From Methylibium sp035762065 (GTDB lineage Bacteria; Pseudomonadota; Gammaproteobacteria; Burkholderiales; Burkholderiaceae_C), in NCBI RefSeq assembly GCF_035762065.1, contig NZ_DASTPW010000050.1:62001-126000 (forward strand): a stretch of DNA of 64,000 bases, written 5' to 3'. Within the stretch, counting starts at the first letter, position 1. Each line of letters opens with the position of its first letter. The position numbers were made by a program, and so were the translations under genes. Below are positions 8,701-16,536 of the stretch, piece by piece. The notes under the pieces were generated by a model. That model was not told the origin of the DNA. It searched no databases and was given only the letters and a program-made list of their open reading frames with translations.

Positions 8701-10171
8701 GGGCCCGGTGGCCGACGCGTCGGGCGCCGCGCGCGAGCTGCTGCGCGTCGAGCTCGGCGCCGAAGGCGCGCGCGTCGCGCAGGCCGCGTGGTTGCGCGAG
8801 CCGGGTCCGCAAGGCGCGCGCGTGCTGCGCGGCTCGATCGGCATCGGCGACGAGCCGCCGCCGATGAGCGAGGCGATCGCCGCGCGCGTCGTGCAGGACC
8901 GGCTCGATCTCGACGCGTGGCAGGCGGTGCTCGATCCGCCCGGCCCGGCCGGCGCCGCGGCACCGAACGCGGCCGCCAGCGGCGGCTACGCGCCGGGCAG
9001 CGTCGTGCTGCACGCGCAGACGCTGACCGCCGGCGCGCGCGACTGGCATCGCGTCGAGGCCACGGTCGCGCGCGGCCGCGGCGCCGACGAAGGGCTTTGG
9101 CGCGCCGAGATCGACGCGGCCGAGCTCGCGGGCGCGCTCGAGTACCGCGCGCCCGGCACCCGCGGCGGCGGCGCCGAGGGCCGGCTTTCGGCGCGGCTCG
9201 CGCGGCTGCAGCTGCCACGGCAGGAGTCCGAGACGGTGAGCCGGCTGCTCGACCCCGCGGCGCCGAGCCGCCTGCCGGCGCTCGACATCGCGGTCGACGA
9301 GCTCGAGCTCAACGGCAAGCGGCTGGGCCGCGTCGAGGTCGAAGCGGTCAACCGCGCTGCAGACGGCGACGCGGCCGCCGGCCCGGGCGAATGGACGCTG
9401 AACCGGCTGCGCGTGGGCCTGCCCGGCGCGCAGCTGAACGCGAGCGGGCGCTGGGCCGCCGGCGCGGGCAACAAGCGGCGCGCGCTGATGGACTTCAAGC
9501 TCGACGTCACCGACGGCGCCGCGCTGCTCGCGCGGCTGGGCCAGCCGGACGTGATCAAGGGCGCGCAGGGCTCGCTCGCTGGCCAGCTGCAGTGGAGCGG
9601 CTCGCCGCTGTCGATCGACTACCCCAGCCTCGCCGGCACGGTGCATGCCGAGTTCGCGCAGGGCCAGTTCCTGAAGGCCGACCCGGGCATCGCGAAGCTG
9701 CTCGGCGTGCTGAGCCTGCAATCGCTGCCGCGGCGGCTGCTGTTCGACTTCCGCGACGTGTTCGAGCAGGGCTTCGCGTTCGACAGCGTGCAGGGCGACG
9801 TCGAGATCGCCGAAGGCCTGGCGCGCACCCGCAACCTGCGCATGAAGGGCGTGCAGGCGACGGTGCTGATGGAAGGCCGCGCCGACCTCGGCCGCGAGAC
9901 GCAGGACCTGCACGTCTGGGTCGTGCCCGAGATCAACGCGGGCGCGGCCTCGCTCGCGGTCGCCGCGATCAACCCGGCGGTCGGCATCGGCTCCTTCCTC
10001 GCGCAGCTGTTCCTGCGCCGGCCGCTGATCGAGGCCGGCACGCGCGAGTTCCACGTCACCGGGCCGTGGGCCGAGCCGAAGGTCGAACGCATCGAGCGCA
10101 CGCGCGCCGCCCCGCTCGCCGACGAGGCCGCGCCCACGCATCCACCCGAGCCGAAGGAGACTCCCCGATGA
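5792..10171 (+). CDS. yhdP: YhdP family (AsmA-like/DUF3971) envelope protein
   Basis: About 1459 residues from ATG 5792, chosen because a short basic segment (KPRRR) and one membrane helix (about residues 27-51, ALVLAALLAISICVAWLV) follow directly; upstream in-frame codons give only low-complexity sequence. The rest is a very long, largely beta-strand periplasmic part ending in an AsmA-like region (VQGDVEIAEGLARTRNLRMKG, then INPAVGIGSFLAQLFLRRPL). Proteins of this family, with TamB and YdbH, are known to carry phospholipids between inner and outer membranes in Escherichia coli. The divergent position to glnE and the ATGA overlap with the following nitrilase-family gene are an arrangement I know from related betaproteobacteria. 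The whole gene casts long open frames on the opposite strand that are not genes. Confidence 0.9.
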   Translation: MKSDVPAAAAVPKPRRRVLAGLAWASRAALVLAALLAISICVAWLVLQWAILPRIEHWRPELERRATAALGVEVRIGAVEITDAGSPWRWARAIELRDVRLLQPAAATGAEPPALALPRVRAALSPASLLPGWDGRWRLRFDQLLVEGAELSVRRERDGRILVAGFEPGPSQGGDEGAAADWFFSQHEVAIRHGRVTWTDALRANEPLVLEQVDLVVRNGVRRHRLRLDATPPAAWGERLSLRGEFVQPLFGAIAGWGEPGRAGSTTALLARPGDWRRWRGQLYAELPAFDVAPLRAHVALPIDWLQGRGALRAWIDVKRGTPDAATLDLALRDVAVQAAGAAEPLAFARVEGRLGARLVGGGPSAPRPALAAPADEPAPWRGPVRAELRSRGFAFETADGLVWPPADFDLDARFDAEGRLAGGALKAPRLDLGLLAKAFERLPAAWVGAEAHAAVAALGLEGIARGLDARWQGPLAAPQSYALKGRIEGLALAAASRGEPDALELERPGVRRLDVQFDATEAGGEAQLAMKQGELDLPGVFDAERLPFDRLEGRLKWLRTAGRDGRPEAFDLRASDWRFANADAQGELQARWQRNAATSALGLLNLSGNLARLEALAIPRWLPARLPADLRGYLSRAIQGGGLRAVDVRLKGDLRDFPFAASAPPARKPLASKGEFRVAAQLDGVQFAYQPGAPDWDPKDPRADRPWPAFTDIKGELIFERQSLELRRLQGRLAGVGSGGFELSGVKGGIRDLMQGATLLLEGSGRGPLADALAYVQATPIERWTGGVLAQAQAPPQRAAAPLELQLALELPLADIDASKVRGQVLLAGNDLRLKPELPVLGNARARVDFTEQGFRLAGGARLLGGDATVDGGSAADGSGVRLAIQGNASIDGLRRFLGTSGGAEPPAAGRGPAPLALLSGQAAYKLALGFPRGQPEWLLTSNLVGTAIDAPAPLRKSAEASLPLQVRLGPVADASGAARELLRVELGAEGARVAQAAWLREPGPQGARVLRGSIGIGDEPPPMSEAIAARVVQDRLDLDAWQAVLDPPGPAGAAAPNAAASGGYAPGSVVLHAQTLTAGARDWHRVEATVARGRGADEGLWRAEIDAAELAGALEYRAPGTRGGGAEGRLSARLARLQLPRQESETVSRLLDPAAPSRLPALDIAVDELELNGKRLGRVEVEAVNRAADGDAAAGPGEWTLNRLRVGLPGAQLNASGRWAAGAGNKRRALMDFKLDVTDGAALLARLGQPDVIKGAQGSLAGQLQWSGSPLSIDYPSLAGTVHAEFAQGQFLKADPGIAKLLGVLSLQSLPRRLLFDFRDVFEQGFAFDSVQGDVEIAEGLARTRNLRMKGVQATVLMEGRADLGRETQDLHVWVVPEINAGAASLAVAAINPAVGIGSFLAQLFLRRPLIEAGTREFHVTGPWAEPKVERIERTRAAPLADEAAPTHPPEPKETPR

Positions 10172-11007
10172 AGGTCGCCGCCGTCCAGATGTGCTCGACG
10201 CCGCGCGTCGCCGACAACCTCGCGCAGGCGCGCGAACGCATCGCCGAGGCGGCGCGCGCCGGCGCCGAGCTGGTCGCGCTGCCCGAGTACTTCTGCCTGA
10301 TGGGCGAGCACGACCGCGACAAGCTCGCGCATGCCGAGCCGCTGGGCGACGGGCCGATCCAGCGCGCCTTGGCCGACGCCGCACGCGAGCACCGCGTGTG
10401 GCTGGCCGGCGGGACGCTGCCGTTGCGCGACGACGGCATCGACGGCGACGCCGACCACGCGCGCAACACCACGCTGGTGTTTGACCCGCGCGGCGAGCGC
10501 GTCGCGCGCTACGACAAGATCCACCTGTTCCGCTTCGACGACGGCGAGCGCCGCTACGACGAGGCCGCGACGCTGGCGGCCGGGACGACGCCGACCGCGT
10601 TCACGCTGACCGACCGCGGCGGCCGCGCTTGGCGCATCGGGCTGTCGGTCTGCTACGACCTGCGCTTCCCGGAGCTGTACCGCGCGCTGTCGTCGGCGGC
10701 CGAAGGCGCCTGCGACCTGCTGCTGGTGCCGGCGGCCTTCACCTACCCCACCGGCGAGGCGCACTGGGAGCTGCTGCTGCGCGCGCGCGCGGTCGAGAAC
10801 CAGTGCTACGTGCTCGCGCCGGCGCAGGGCGGCCGCCACGAGAACGGCCGGCGCACCTGGGGCCACAGCCTTGCGGTCGGGCCCTGGGGCGAGCTGATGG
10901 CGGTGCGCGCGGAGGACGGGCCGGGCGTCGTCGTCGCCGAGCTCGATGCCGCGCGCCTGCAGGCGGTGCGCACGCAGCTGCCGGCGCTCGCGCACCGCAG
11001 GCTCTGA
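10168..11007 (+). CDS. Carbon-nitrogen hydrolase (Nit/omega-amidase family)
   Basis: A 279-residue nitrilase-superfamily enzyme with the full Glu-Lys-Cys triad: E40 in ALPEYF, K117 in RYDKIHLF and C162 in SVCYDLRFPE. The sequence is closest in pattern to Nit1/YbeM-type amidases that hydrolyse deaminated glutathione, a metabolite-repair role; omega-amidase is an alternative. Cytosolic, no signal peptide. The ATG overlaps the yhdP stop (ATGA), so translation is probably coupled. The following membrane protein starts 12 bp after this stop. Confidence 0.88.
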   Translation: MKVAAVQMCSTPRVADNLAQARERIAEAARAGAELVALPEYFCLMGEHDRDKLAHAEPLGDGPIQRALADAAREHRVWLAGGTLPLRDDGIDGDADHARNTTLVFDPRGERVARYDKIHLFRFDDGERRYDEAATLAAGTTPTAFTLTDRGGRAWRIGLSVCYDLRFPELYRALSSAAEGACDLLLVPAAFTYPTGEAHWELLLRARAVENQCYVLAPAQGGRHENGRRTWGHSLAVGPWGELMAVRAEDGPGVVVAELDAARLQAVRTQLPALAHRRL

Positions 11008-11019
11008 GCGTTGGACGCG

Positions 11020-11892
11020 ATGCCGGTGGACCGCTGGCGCCGGCCGCTGCTGATCGCGTTCGCGCTGGCGGTGCTGGCCGGTGCGTGGTGGCTCACGCCC
11101 GACGCGGCGGCCGAGCGGCGCGTCGATGCCGGCCTGCAGCGCGCGCTCGCGAGCTTCGCGACCGGCCGCGTGCTCGATGCGGTCGTGTCGGCGGCGCAGG
11201 GCACCGAGCTGTCGCTGCAGCCGCTGGGCGTGGGCGTGACGCTCGCGCCGGGCGAGGCGCTCGATCCGGTCAACGACCTGATCGAGCAGTTCTGCGGCCT
11301 GATGCTCGCGGCCAGCGTGGCCTTCGGCGTGCAGAAGCTGCTGATCGCGGCCGGCGCGCATTGGGTGCTTTCGGCCTTGACGAGCGTGGCCGTGGTCGCG
11401 TGGGTCGCGTGGCGCTGGCGGGCCGCGTCCGGCGATCGCCCGCAGGGCGTGCTGCCGGGGCTGCTGACGCGCGTCGTCGTCGTGCTGCTGTTGCTGCGCT
11501 TCGCGCTGCCGCTGGCGGTGCTCGGTGCCGATGCCGGCTTCCGGGCCTTCATGGCCGACGACTATGCCGGCGGCCAGCGCGCGCTCGAGGCCTCGGCCGG
11601 CCGCCTGCGCGAACTGGCGCCGCCGGCGGCCGAGCCGGCCGCGAACGAGCCGGGCACGCTCGAGCGGCTGAAGCGCTGGTGGTCGCAGCCGGCCGCATCG
11701 GGGAACGAAGGCCGGCCCGAGGCGCCGCCGCCCGAATCGCGGCTCGAACAGTGGCAGCGCGTCGCGAACGACGCGGTGCGCCACGTCGTCGGCCTGATCG
11801 TGGTGTTCGCGATGCAGACGCTGGTGCTGCCGCTGGTGACGCTGTGGGTGCTGCTCGCGCTGCTGAAGCGCGCGTTCGGCGAGGCGCGCTAG
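11020..11892 (+). CDS. Hypothetical inner-membrane protein
   Basis: A 290-residue protein I do not recognise by name. It starts with a basic segment and a signal-anchor-like helix (about residues 8-25), followed by an exported stretch. Hydrophobic helices follow near residues 93-111, 115-131, 150-172 and 250-276. A charged, Pro/Glu-rich loop separates the last two (about 190-245). A TTG nine bases upstream is in frame but ATG 11020 is preferred. It is co-directional with yhdP and the nitrilase gene and 12 bp from the latter, so it is probably the last gene of that operon. No catalytic motif is visible. Confidence 0.65.
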   Translation: MPVDRWRRPLLIAFALAVLAGAWWLTPDAAAERRVDAGLQRALASFATGRVLDAVVSAAQGTELSLQPLGVGVTLAPGEALDPVNDLIEQFCGLMLAASVAFGVQKLLIAAGAHWVLSALTSVAVVAWVAWRWRAASGDRPQGVLPGLLTRVVVVLLLLRFALPLAVLGADAGFRAFMADDYAGGQRALEASAGRLRELAPPAAEPAANEPGTLERLKRWWSQPAASGNEGRPEAPPPESRLEQWQRVANDAVRHVVGLIVVFAMQTLVLPLVTLWVLLALLKRAFGEAR

Positions 11893-11937
11893 CTTCGCGC
11901 GGGCCGACACCGGCTCGGCGCCGTCGGCGCGCCGGGC

Positions 11938-13227
11938 TCAGCGCAGCCCGAACATCATCCGCTGCGCGAGCGCGCGCTTGGCCGGCCCGAACGATTGCAG
12001 CGCGAGCAGCCCGAGCCCGCGCGCGCTGGCGAGGCCGGGTAGCTGCCAGGTGAAGCTGCGGGCGAGGAAATCGGTCGCGGCGATCAGCGCCCAGCGGTCC
12101 GGCGCGCGCTCGCGCTCGACGCGCGCGAGCGCCGAGCGCAGGTCGATCGGGCCCGTGGTCGAACGCAGCGCACGCGCCGCATCGGCCAGCGCCTCGACCA
12201 GCGCGTGCGCGTCGCGCAGCCCCAGGTTCAGGCCCTGGCCGGCGACCGGGTGCAGCGTCTGCGCCGCGTTGCCGATGCGCACGATCGGCGCGCCCGCATC
12301 CACCAGCGAGCGCTGCGCATCGAGGCCGAGCGCGAAATCCTTCAGCGCGCTGACCGCGACGATGCGCCCGGCCTCCGCGGGGAACAGGCTGTTGAGCACC
12401 GCGAGGCGCTGTGCCGCGTCGAGCGAACGCACCGGGTCGTCGGCCGCATCGACGCACCAGACCAGCGCCGCGCGGGCGCGGCCGCCCTCGTCGCCGGGCA
12501 GCGGCAACAGCGCCGCGGGGCCGTGCGGCGTGAAGCGCTCGTAGGCGGTGCCCGGCTCGTCGGCCGCGACGCGATCGAGCGTCACCTGGCCGACCCAGGC
12601 CGTCTGCCGGTAGTCGTGCCGCAGCGTGCGGCGCCCGGAGGTGTCGAGCGATTTCGCGCCCTGCGCCGAGAACACGCCGCCTTCGGCGACGACCGCGAGA
12701 TCGAAGCGCTCGGCGATCCCCGCGTCGATCTCCACGCCGCGGGCCAGCGGCTTCAGCGCCGCGACGGCCTGGCCGAAACGCGCGGCCAGCCGCTGCGGCT
12801 CGCGCGCGACCGCATCCAGCCACGCCGCCTGCAGCGGCGCGACGATCGCGCCGTAGCTCGCGACCGCGCCGAGCAGCTCGACGCCGCAGTCGGCCGCGGT
12901 GATCCGCACCGCGTTCGCCGGCTTGGCGACGCCGAGCGTCGCCGCGAAGCTCGCCAGCATCGACGGCTGCCGCTGCGAGACGTGCACCGCGCCGATCGCG
13001 CAGGCGCGCGGCTCGATGCGCGGCCAGGCGCCCAGGCGCTCGAGCTGCTGCACGCTGCCCAGCGAGAGCGCGAGCGTGCGCGGATCACCGGCCACGTCCT
13101 GCGCGGCCACGCGCTTGTCGAACACCGCGATCGAGGCCTGCGGCAGGGCGCCCGCGGCCTGCAGCGCGAGCGCGAGCCCGACCGGGCCGGCACCGACGAT
13201 CGCGATGGAGAAGGCAGCAGCTTGCAT
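11938..13227 (-). CDS. UbiH/UbiF/VisC-type FAD-dependent hydroxylase
   Basis: A 429-residue flavoprotein monooxygenase. The FAD-binding GAGPVG lies at about residues 12-17, and the second FAD motif with the family signature is RIGNAAQTLHPVAGQGLNLG near residue 300. These features define the aromatic-ring hydroxylases of ubiquinone synthesis. Which ring position is hydroxylated (UbiH, UbiF or UbiI) cannot be decided here. It would act on membrane-bound ubiquinone intermediates at the inner membrane. The gene is divergent from the SPFH gene, with 108 bp between starts. Confidence 0.88.
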   Translation of the reverse strand: MQAAAFSIAIVGAGPVGLALALQAAGALPQASIAVFDKRVAAQDVAGDPRTLALSLGSVQQLERLGAWPRIEPRACAIGAVHVSQRQPSMLASFAATLGVAKPANAVRITAADCGVELLGAVASYGAIVAPLQAAWLDAVAREPQRLAARFGQAVAALKPLARGVEIDAGIAERFDLAVVAEGGVFSAQGAKSLDTSGRRTLRHDYRQTAWVGQVTLDRVAADEPGTAYERFTPHGPAALLPLPGDEGGRARAALVWCVDAADDPVRSLDAAQRLAVLNSLFPAEAGRIVAVSALKDFALGLDAQRSLVDAGAPIVRIGNAAQTLHPVAGQGLNLGLRDAHALVEALADAARALRSTTGPIDLRSALARVERERAPDRWALIAATDFLARSFTWQLPGLASARGLGLLALQSFGPAKRALAQRMMFGLR

Positions 13228-13264
13228 GGGCGGTGGAGGGGGCAGGCGCGCGAAAACCGCGCCC

Positions 13265-13270
13265 TATGAT
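13265..13270 (+). promoter_or_regulatory. Possible -10 element for the SPFH-led run
   Basis: TATGAT matches the sigma-70 -10 consensus at five of six bases and lies 65 bp upstream of the SPFH start, in the divergent gap to the hydroxylase gene. No convincing -35 hexamer is visible at 16-18 bp spacing. Confidence 0.3.
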
Positions 13271-13335
13271 GCCGTCGCGGTCACCGCCGCACCCCTGTCT
13301 TCCCCGCTTTCTCGACATTCGCTCGGAGGCCCGCC

Positions 13336-14385
13336 ATGGCGCTGATGGATTTCATCAAGAAGCAGTTCATCGACATCCTCGAATGGACCGAAGAGGGCGA
13401 CGGCACGCTGGCCTGGCGCTACCCGATGGCCGGCAACGAGATCCAGTACGGCGGCTCGCTGACGGTGCGCGAAAGCCAGATGGCGGTGTTCGTCAACGAG
13501 GGCAAGGTGGCCGACGTCTTCGGCCCCGGCATGTACAAGCTGACGACGCAGACGCTGCCGGTGCTCACCTACCTGCGCAACTGGGACAAGCTGTTCCAGA
13601 GTCCCTTCAAGAGCGACGTCTACTTCTTCAGCACGCGCCAGCAGATCGACCAGCGCTGGGGCACCAGCCAGCCGGTGACGATCCGCGACAAGGACTTCGG
13701 CGCGGTGCGCCTGCGCGCCTTCGGCAACTACGCCTACCGCATCGCCGACCCGAAGCTCTTCCACACCGAGATCTCGGGCACCCGCGACCGCTACACGGTC
13801 GCCGAGCTCGACGGCCAGCTGCGCGCGCTGATGCTCCAGCACATCTCGGATGCGGTGGCCTCGGCGGGCATCCCGTTCCTCGACCTGGCCGCGAACCAGG
13901 TCGAGTTCGCGCAGCAGCTCGCGACGGTCACCGCGCCGGCGTTCGAGCGGCTCGGCCTGAAGCTCGAAGGCGTGACGGTGCAGAACGTCTCGCTGCCCGA
14001 GGAGCTGCAGAAGATCCTCGACCAGAAGATCGGCATGGGCATGGTCGGCGGCGACATGGGCAAGTTCATGCAGTACCAGACGGCGCAGGCGATCCCGAAG
14101 TTCGCCGAGGGCGGCGGCGCGGGCGGTGGATCGGGCATCGCGGGCGACGCGATGGGGCTCGGCGCCGGCGTCGCGCTCGGGCAGGTGCTCGCGCAGAACC
14201 TCCAGCAGGGCCTGCAGGGCGGCGGCGCTGCCTCGGCGCCCCAGCAGCCGGCCGCGCCGGCGGCGATCGCGCCCGACCAGGTGATGGCGACGATCGAGAA
14301 GCTCGCCGAGCTGAAGGCCAAGGGCATCCTCAGCGACGAGGAGTTCAGCGCGAAGAAGGCCGAATTGTTGAAGAAGCTGGTCTGA
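13336..14385 (+). CDS. SPFH/Band-7 domain protein with C-terminal SHOCT domain
   Basis: A 349-residue protein. Residues about 1-240 form an SPFH domain of the subgroup often labelled virion-core-protein-like (DILEWTEEGDGTLAWRYP, MAVFVNEGKVADVFGPGMY, SQPVTIRDKDFGAVRLRAFGNY). A Gly/Ala/Gln-rich linker of about 75 residues follows. Residues about 316-349 are a SHOCT domain (IEKLAELKAKGILSDEEFSA), a short oligomerisation helix pair. There is no membrane helix; such proteins usually associate with membranes by assembly. The start has a GGAGG site with 7-base spacing. DUF4178 begins 64 bp downstream, followed by DUF350, and the three probably form the head of a long operon. In other genomes this SPFH group is often found with the same two partners. 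Confidence 0.88.
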   Translation: MALMDFIKKQFIDILEWTEEGDGTLAWRYPMAGNEIQYGGSLTVRESQMAVFVNEGKVADVFGPGMYKLTTQTLPVLTYLRNWDKLFQSPFKSDVYFFSTRQQIDQRWGTSQPVTIRDKDFGAVRLRAFGNYAYRIADPKLFHTEISGTRDRYTVAELDGQLRALMLQHISDAVASAGIPFLDLAANQVEFAQQLATVTAPAFERLGLKLEGVTVQNVSLPEELQKILDQKIGMGMVGGDMGKFMQYQTAQAIPKFAEGGGAGGGSGIAGDAMGLGAGVALGQVLAQNLQQGLQGGGAASAPQQPAAPAAIAPDQVMATIEKLAELKAKGILSDEEFSAKKAELLKKLV

Positions 14386-14449
14386 GCCGACCCGTCTTGC
14401 CGCTGCCGGGAGGACGCGGCGGCAAGAGGCGCAGAACAAGCACAAGCCT

Positions 14450-16144
14450 TTGGCCACCGAGCCGTCATCGCAACGCGCCTACCGCGCCGCCTGCCCCAAC
14501 TGCGGCGCGCCGGTCGAGTTCCGCTCGGCGGCGTCGGCGCTCGCCGTCTGCAGCTTCTGCAAGAGCACGCTGGTCCGCGAGGGCGACGACCTAAGGCGCA
14601 TCGGCAAGAGCGCCGATCTGTTCGAGGACCACAGCCCGCTGGCGCTCGGCGCGAGCGGGCGGTACCAGGGCGCGGCCTTCACGCTGGTCGGTCGCCTGCA
14701 GGTGCGCTACGCCGGCGGCTCGTGGAACGAGTGGCATGCGCTGTTCGACGGCGCGGGCGACAACGGCGAGCCCAGGCGCGGCTGGCTGAGCGAAGACAAC
14801 GGCGGCTACGTCTTCGGCTTCGAGGCGCCGATGCCCGACGGCCTGCCGGCCGCCGAGGCCCTGCGCGTCGGCGCCCGCCTCGCGGTGGCCGGCGGCGGCT
14901 GGACGGTCGCGAGCATCACCACCGCCCGCCTTGGCGCCGCCGAGGGCGAGCTGCCTTTCGTGCCCGCGCTCGAACGCGCCTTCGTCGTCGCGGAGCTGCG
15001 CAACGGGAACGACGAGGTCGCGAGCCTCGAATACCCGCCGCAGGGCCTCAACCTCGGCGCCGGGCCGAAGCCCCGCCCGGGCGAAAGCCCGGGCCCTCGT
15101 GCGTCCGCGCGCTGGACGGTCGGCCGCGGCGTGCGCCTGCCCGATCTCGCGATGAGCGGCCTGCGCGCCGAGGAAAGCAGCCGGTCGCTCGCCGGCCGCA
15201 CGCTCAACTGCCCGAGCTGCGGCGCGTCGATCGAGGTCAGGCTCGCGACGACGCAGTCGATCACCTGCCCCCAGTGCAAGTCGGTCGTCGACGTGTCGCA
15301 GGGCGTCGGCGCCGAGCTCGCGCACTACGCGCAGGACACCACCGAAGCCGAAGGCGGCACGCCGCTGATTCCGCTCGGCGCGGTCGGCGTGCTCGCGCTC
15401 GGGCCGGGCGGCCCGACGAGCTGGCAGGTCGTCGGCTACGTCGAGCGTTGCACGGTGCCGGGGCCCGAAGACGACGAGCAGTACTTCTGGCGCGAGTACC
15501 TGCTGTTCAACGCGAAGAGCGGCTTCGCCTTCCTTGTCGACGCCGACGACGGCTGGAGCTGGGTCAAGCCGATCACCGGCGCCCCGCAGATCGGCGGCAT
15601 CGGCTTCGGCGGCAAGAGCAGCGCGCGGTGGCGCGGCGAGACCTACCGCGAGACCGACCGCTACACCGGCCAGATCACCTACGTGCTCGGCGAGTTCTAC
15701 TGGAAGCTCGAACGCGGGCAGCGCACGTCGAACACCGACTACGCCGGCCCGAAGGGCAGGAAGCTGAACCGCGAGCAGACGGGCGACGGCGGCGACTCGG
15801 AAGTCACCTGGTCGGCCGGCGAGCCGATCGACGCGGCCCTGCTGATGAAGGCCTTCAAGCTCGCCGACACCAGCGCCGCGGCGATGAAGCGCGACGCGCA
15901 GCCGACGTCGAAGGCCGGCATCGGCGCTTTGCCGGCCATCTTCATCGTGCTGCTGCTGCTCGCGCTGGTGTTCTCGTTCGCGCGCTGCAGCAGCCGCGAC
16001 GACTGCGACGAGCTGCGCCGCACCTTCGGCGCAGCGAGCAACGAGTACCAGCAGTGCGCGCGCAGCGCGGGCAGCGGCGGCTACGTCGGCCGCTCCGGCG
16101 GCGGCTCCTTCGGGGGCTTCGGCGGCGGCGGCGGGCACAAGTAG
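14450..16144 (+). CDS. DUF4178 protein with two zinc ribbons and a C-terminal membrane anchor
   Basis: A 564-residue protein from a TTG start. Domain order: zinc ribbon (C15, C18, C34, C37 in CPNCG..CSFC), first DUF4178 unit (about 60-190; SWNEWHALFDG, GWLSEDNGGYVFGFEAP), second zinc ribbon (CPSCG..CPQCK, about 250-285), second DUF4178 unit (about 290-465; EYLLFNAKSGFAFLVDADDGWSW), one membrane helix (about 487-508), and a Gly/Ser-rich tail ending in GGGGGHK. A cytosolic body anchored at its C-terminus is the simplest topology. Function is unknown; the family recurs beside SPFH, DUF350 and polyamine-synthesis-like genes. Between the first DUF4178 unit and the second zinc ribbon, a perfect palindrome at 15076-15093 adds a short Pro/Gly-rich stretch. 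Confidence 0.85.
   Translation: MATEPSSQRAYRAACPNCGAPVEFRSAASALAVCSFCKSTLVREGDDLRRIGKSADLFEDHSPLALGASGRYQGAAFTLVGRLQVRYAGGSWNEWHALFDGAGDNGEPRRGWLSEDNGGYVFGFEAPMPDGLPAAEALRVGARLAVAGGGWTVASITTARLGAAEGELPFVPALERAFVVAELRNGNDEVASLEYPPQGLNLGAGPKPRPGESPGPRASARWTVGRGVRLPDLAMSGLRAEESSRSLAGRTLNCPSCGASIEVRLATTQSITCPQCKSVVDVSQGVGAELAHYAQDTTEAEGGTPLIPLGAVGVLALGPGGPTSWQVVGYVERCTVPGPEDDEQYFWREYLLFNAKSGFAFLVDADDGWSWVKPITGAPQIGGIGFGGKSSARWRGETYRETDRYTGQITYVLGEFYWKLERGQRTSNTDYAGPKGRKLNREQTGDGGDSEVTWSAGEPIDAALLMKAFKLADTSAAAMKRDAQPTSKAGIGALPAIFIVLLLLALVFSFARCSSRDDCDELRRTFGAASNEYQQCARSAGSGGYVGRSGGGSFGGFGGGGGHK
15076..15093. repeat. Perfect palindrome with GAAA loop inside the DUF4178 gene
   Basis: The sequence CCCGGGCGAAAGCCCGGG is a seven-base-pair perfect stem closed by a GAAA tetraloop in the sense RNA. 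It encodes RPGESPG within the low-complexity stretch GPKPRPGESPGPRAS, at a loop before the second zinc ribbon, so it looks like an inserted palindrome that keeps the frame. Confidence 0.6.
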
Positions 16145-16184
16145 CCACGCATCGAAATCACGACCCTCGACAAGGAGCAAGACC

Positions 16185-16406
16185 ATGATGGGCATCGAAT
16201 GGTTGAAGCCGGCCGTCTTCTTCGGCTCCATGCTGTACGCGCTGATCGGCGTGCTGATCTTCTGGATCTGCTTCGTGATCATCGACAAGCTCACGCCCTA
16301 CGACCTGTGGGGCGAGATCGTCGAGAAGAAGAACCTCGCGCTCGCGCTGGTGGTCGCCGCGATGTGCATCGCGATCGGGCTGATCGTGGCGGCGGCGATC
16401 CATTGA
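16185..16406 (+). CDS. DUF350 (YjfL-type) small membrane protein
   Basis: A 73-residue protein with two membrane helices (about residues 10-34 and 50-71) joined by a short charged cytosolic loop containing DKLTPYDLWGEIVEKKN. This is a single DUF350 unit; larger relatives carry several. An AAGGAG site lies 10 bases before the first of two adjacent ATG codons. It is 40 bp downstream of DUF4178, so co-transcription is likely. DUF350 proteins are known neighbours of SPFH, DUF4178, spermidine-synthase-like and ATP-grasp amidoligase genes; their biochemical role is not established. Confidence 0.88.
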   Translation: MMGIEWLKPAVFFGSMLYALIGVLIFWICFVIIDKLTPYDLWGEIVEKKNLALALVVAAMCIAIGLIVAAAIH

Positions 16407-16536
16407 CGGCATGGTGAGCCTCGCCGCCCCATCGCCCGCCCCCGGGCCCGACGACGGCGCCGGCGGCTTGCGGCCGGCGTGGAACCGCGCCTCGGCGCGG
16501 CGGGTCTGCATGCCGCTGCACATCCCCGGAGGCTCC

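Noticed and set aside
5798..10384. A 1528-codon minus-strand open frame
   Set aside because: It is antisense to yhdP, and its translation is Arg/Gln/Ala-rich with no domain.
2536..11007. A very long plus-strand open frame of over 2800 codons
   Set aside because: Its first part is antisense to glnE and the next runs alongside yhdP in another frame; both are clear genes with recognisable domains. The Arg/Ala-rich translation is a GC-codon artefact. Only the last 279 codons, the nitrilase, are real.
16060..16144. Gly-rich tail of the DUF4178 protein as a GlyGly-CTERM signal
   Set aside because: The glycines are at the very end with no hydrophobic helix and basic tail after them, so rhombosortase could not recognise it in the known way.
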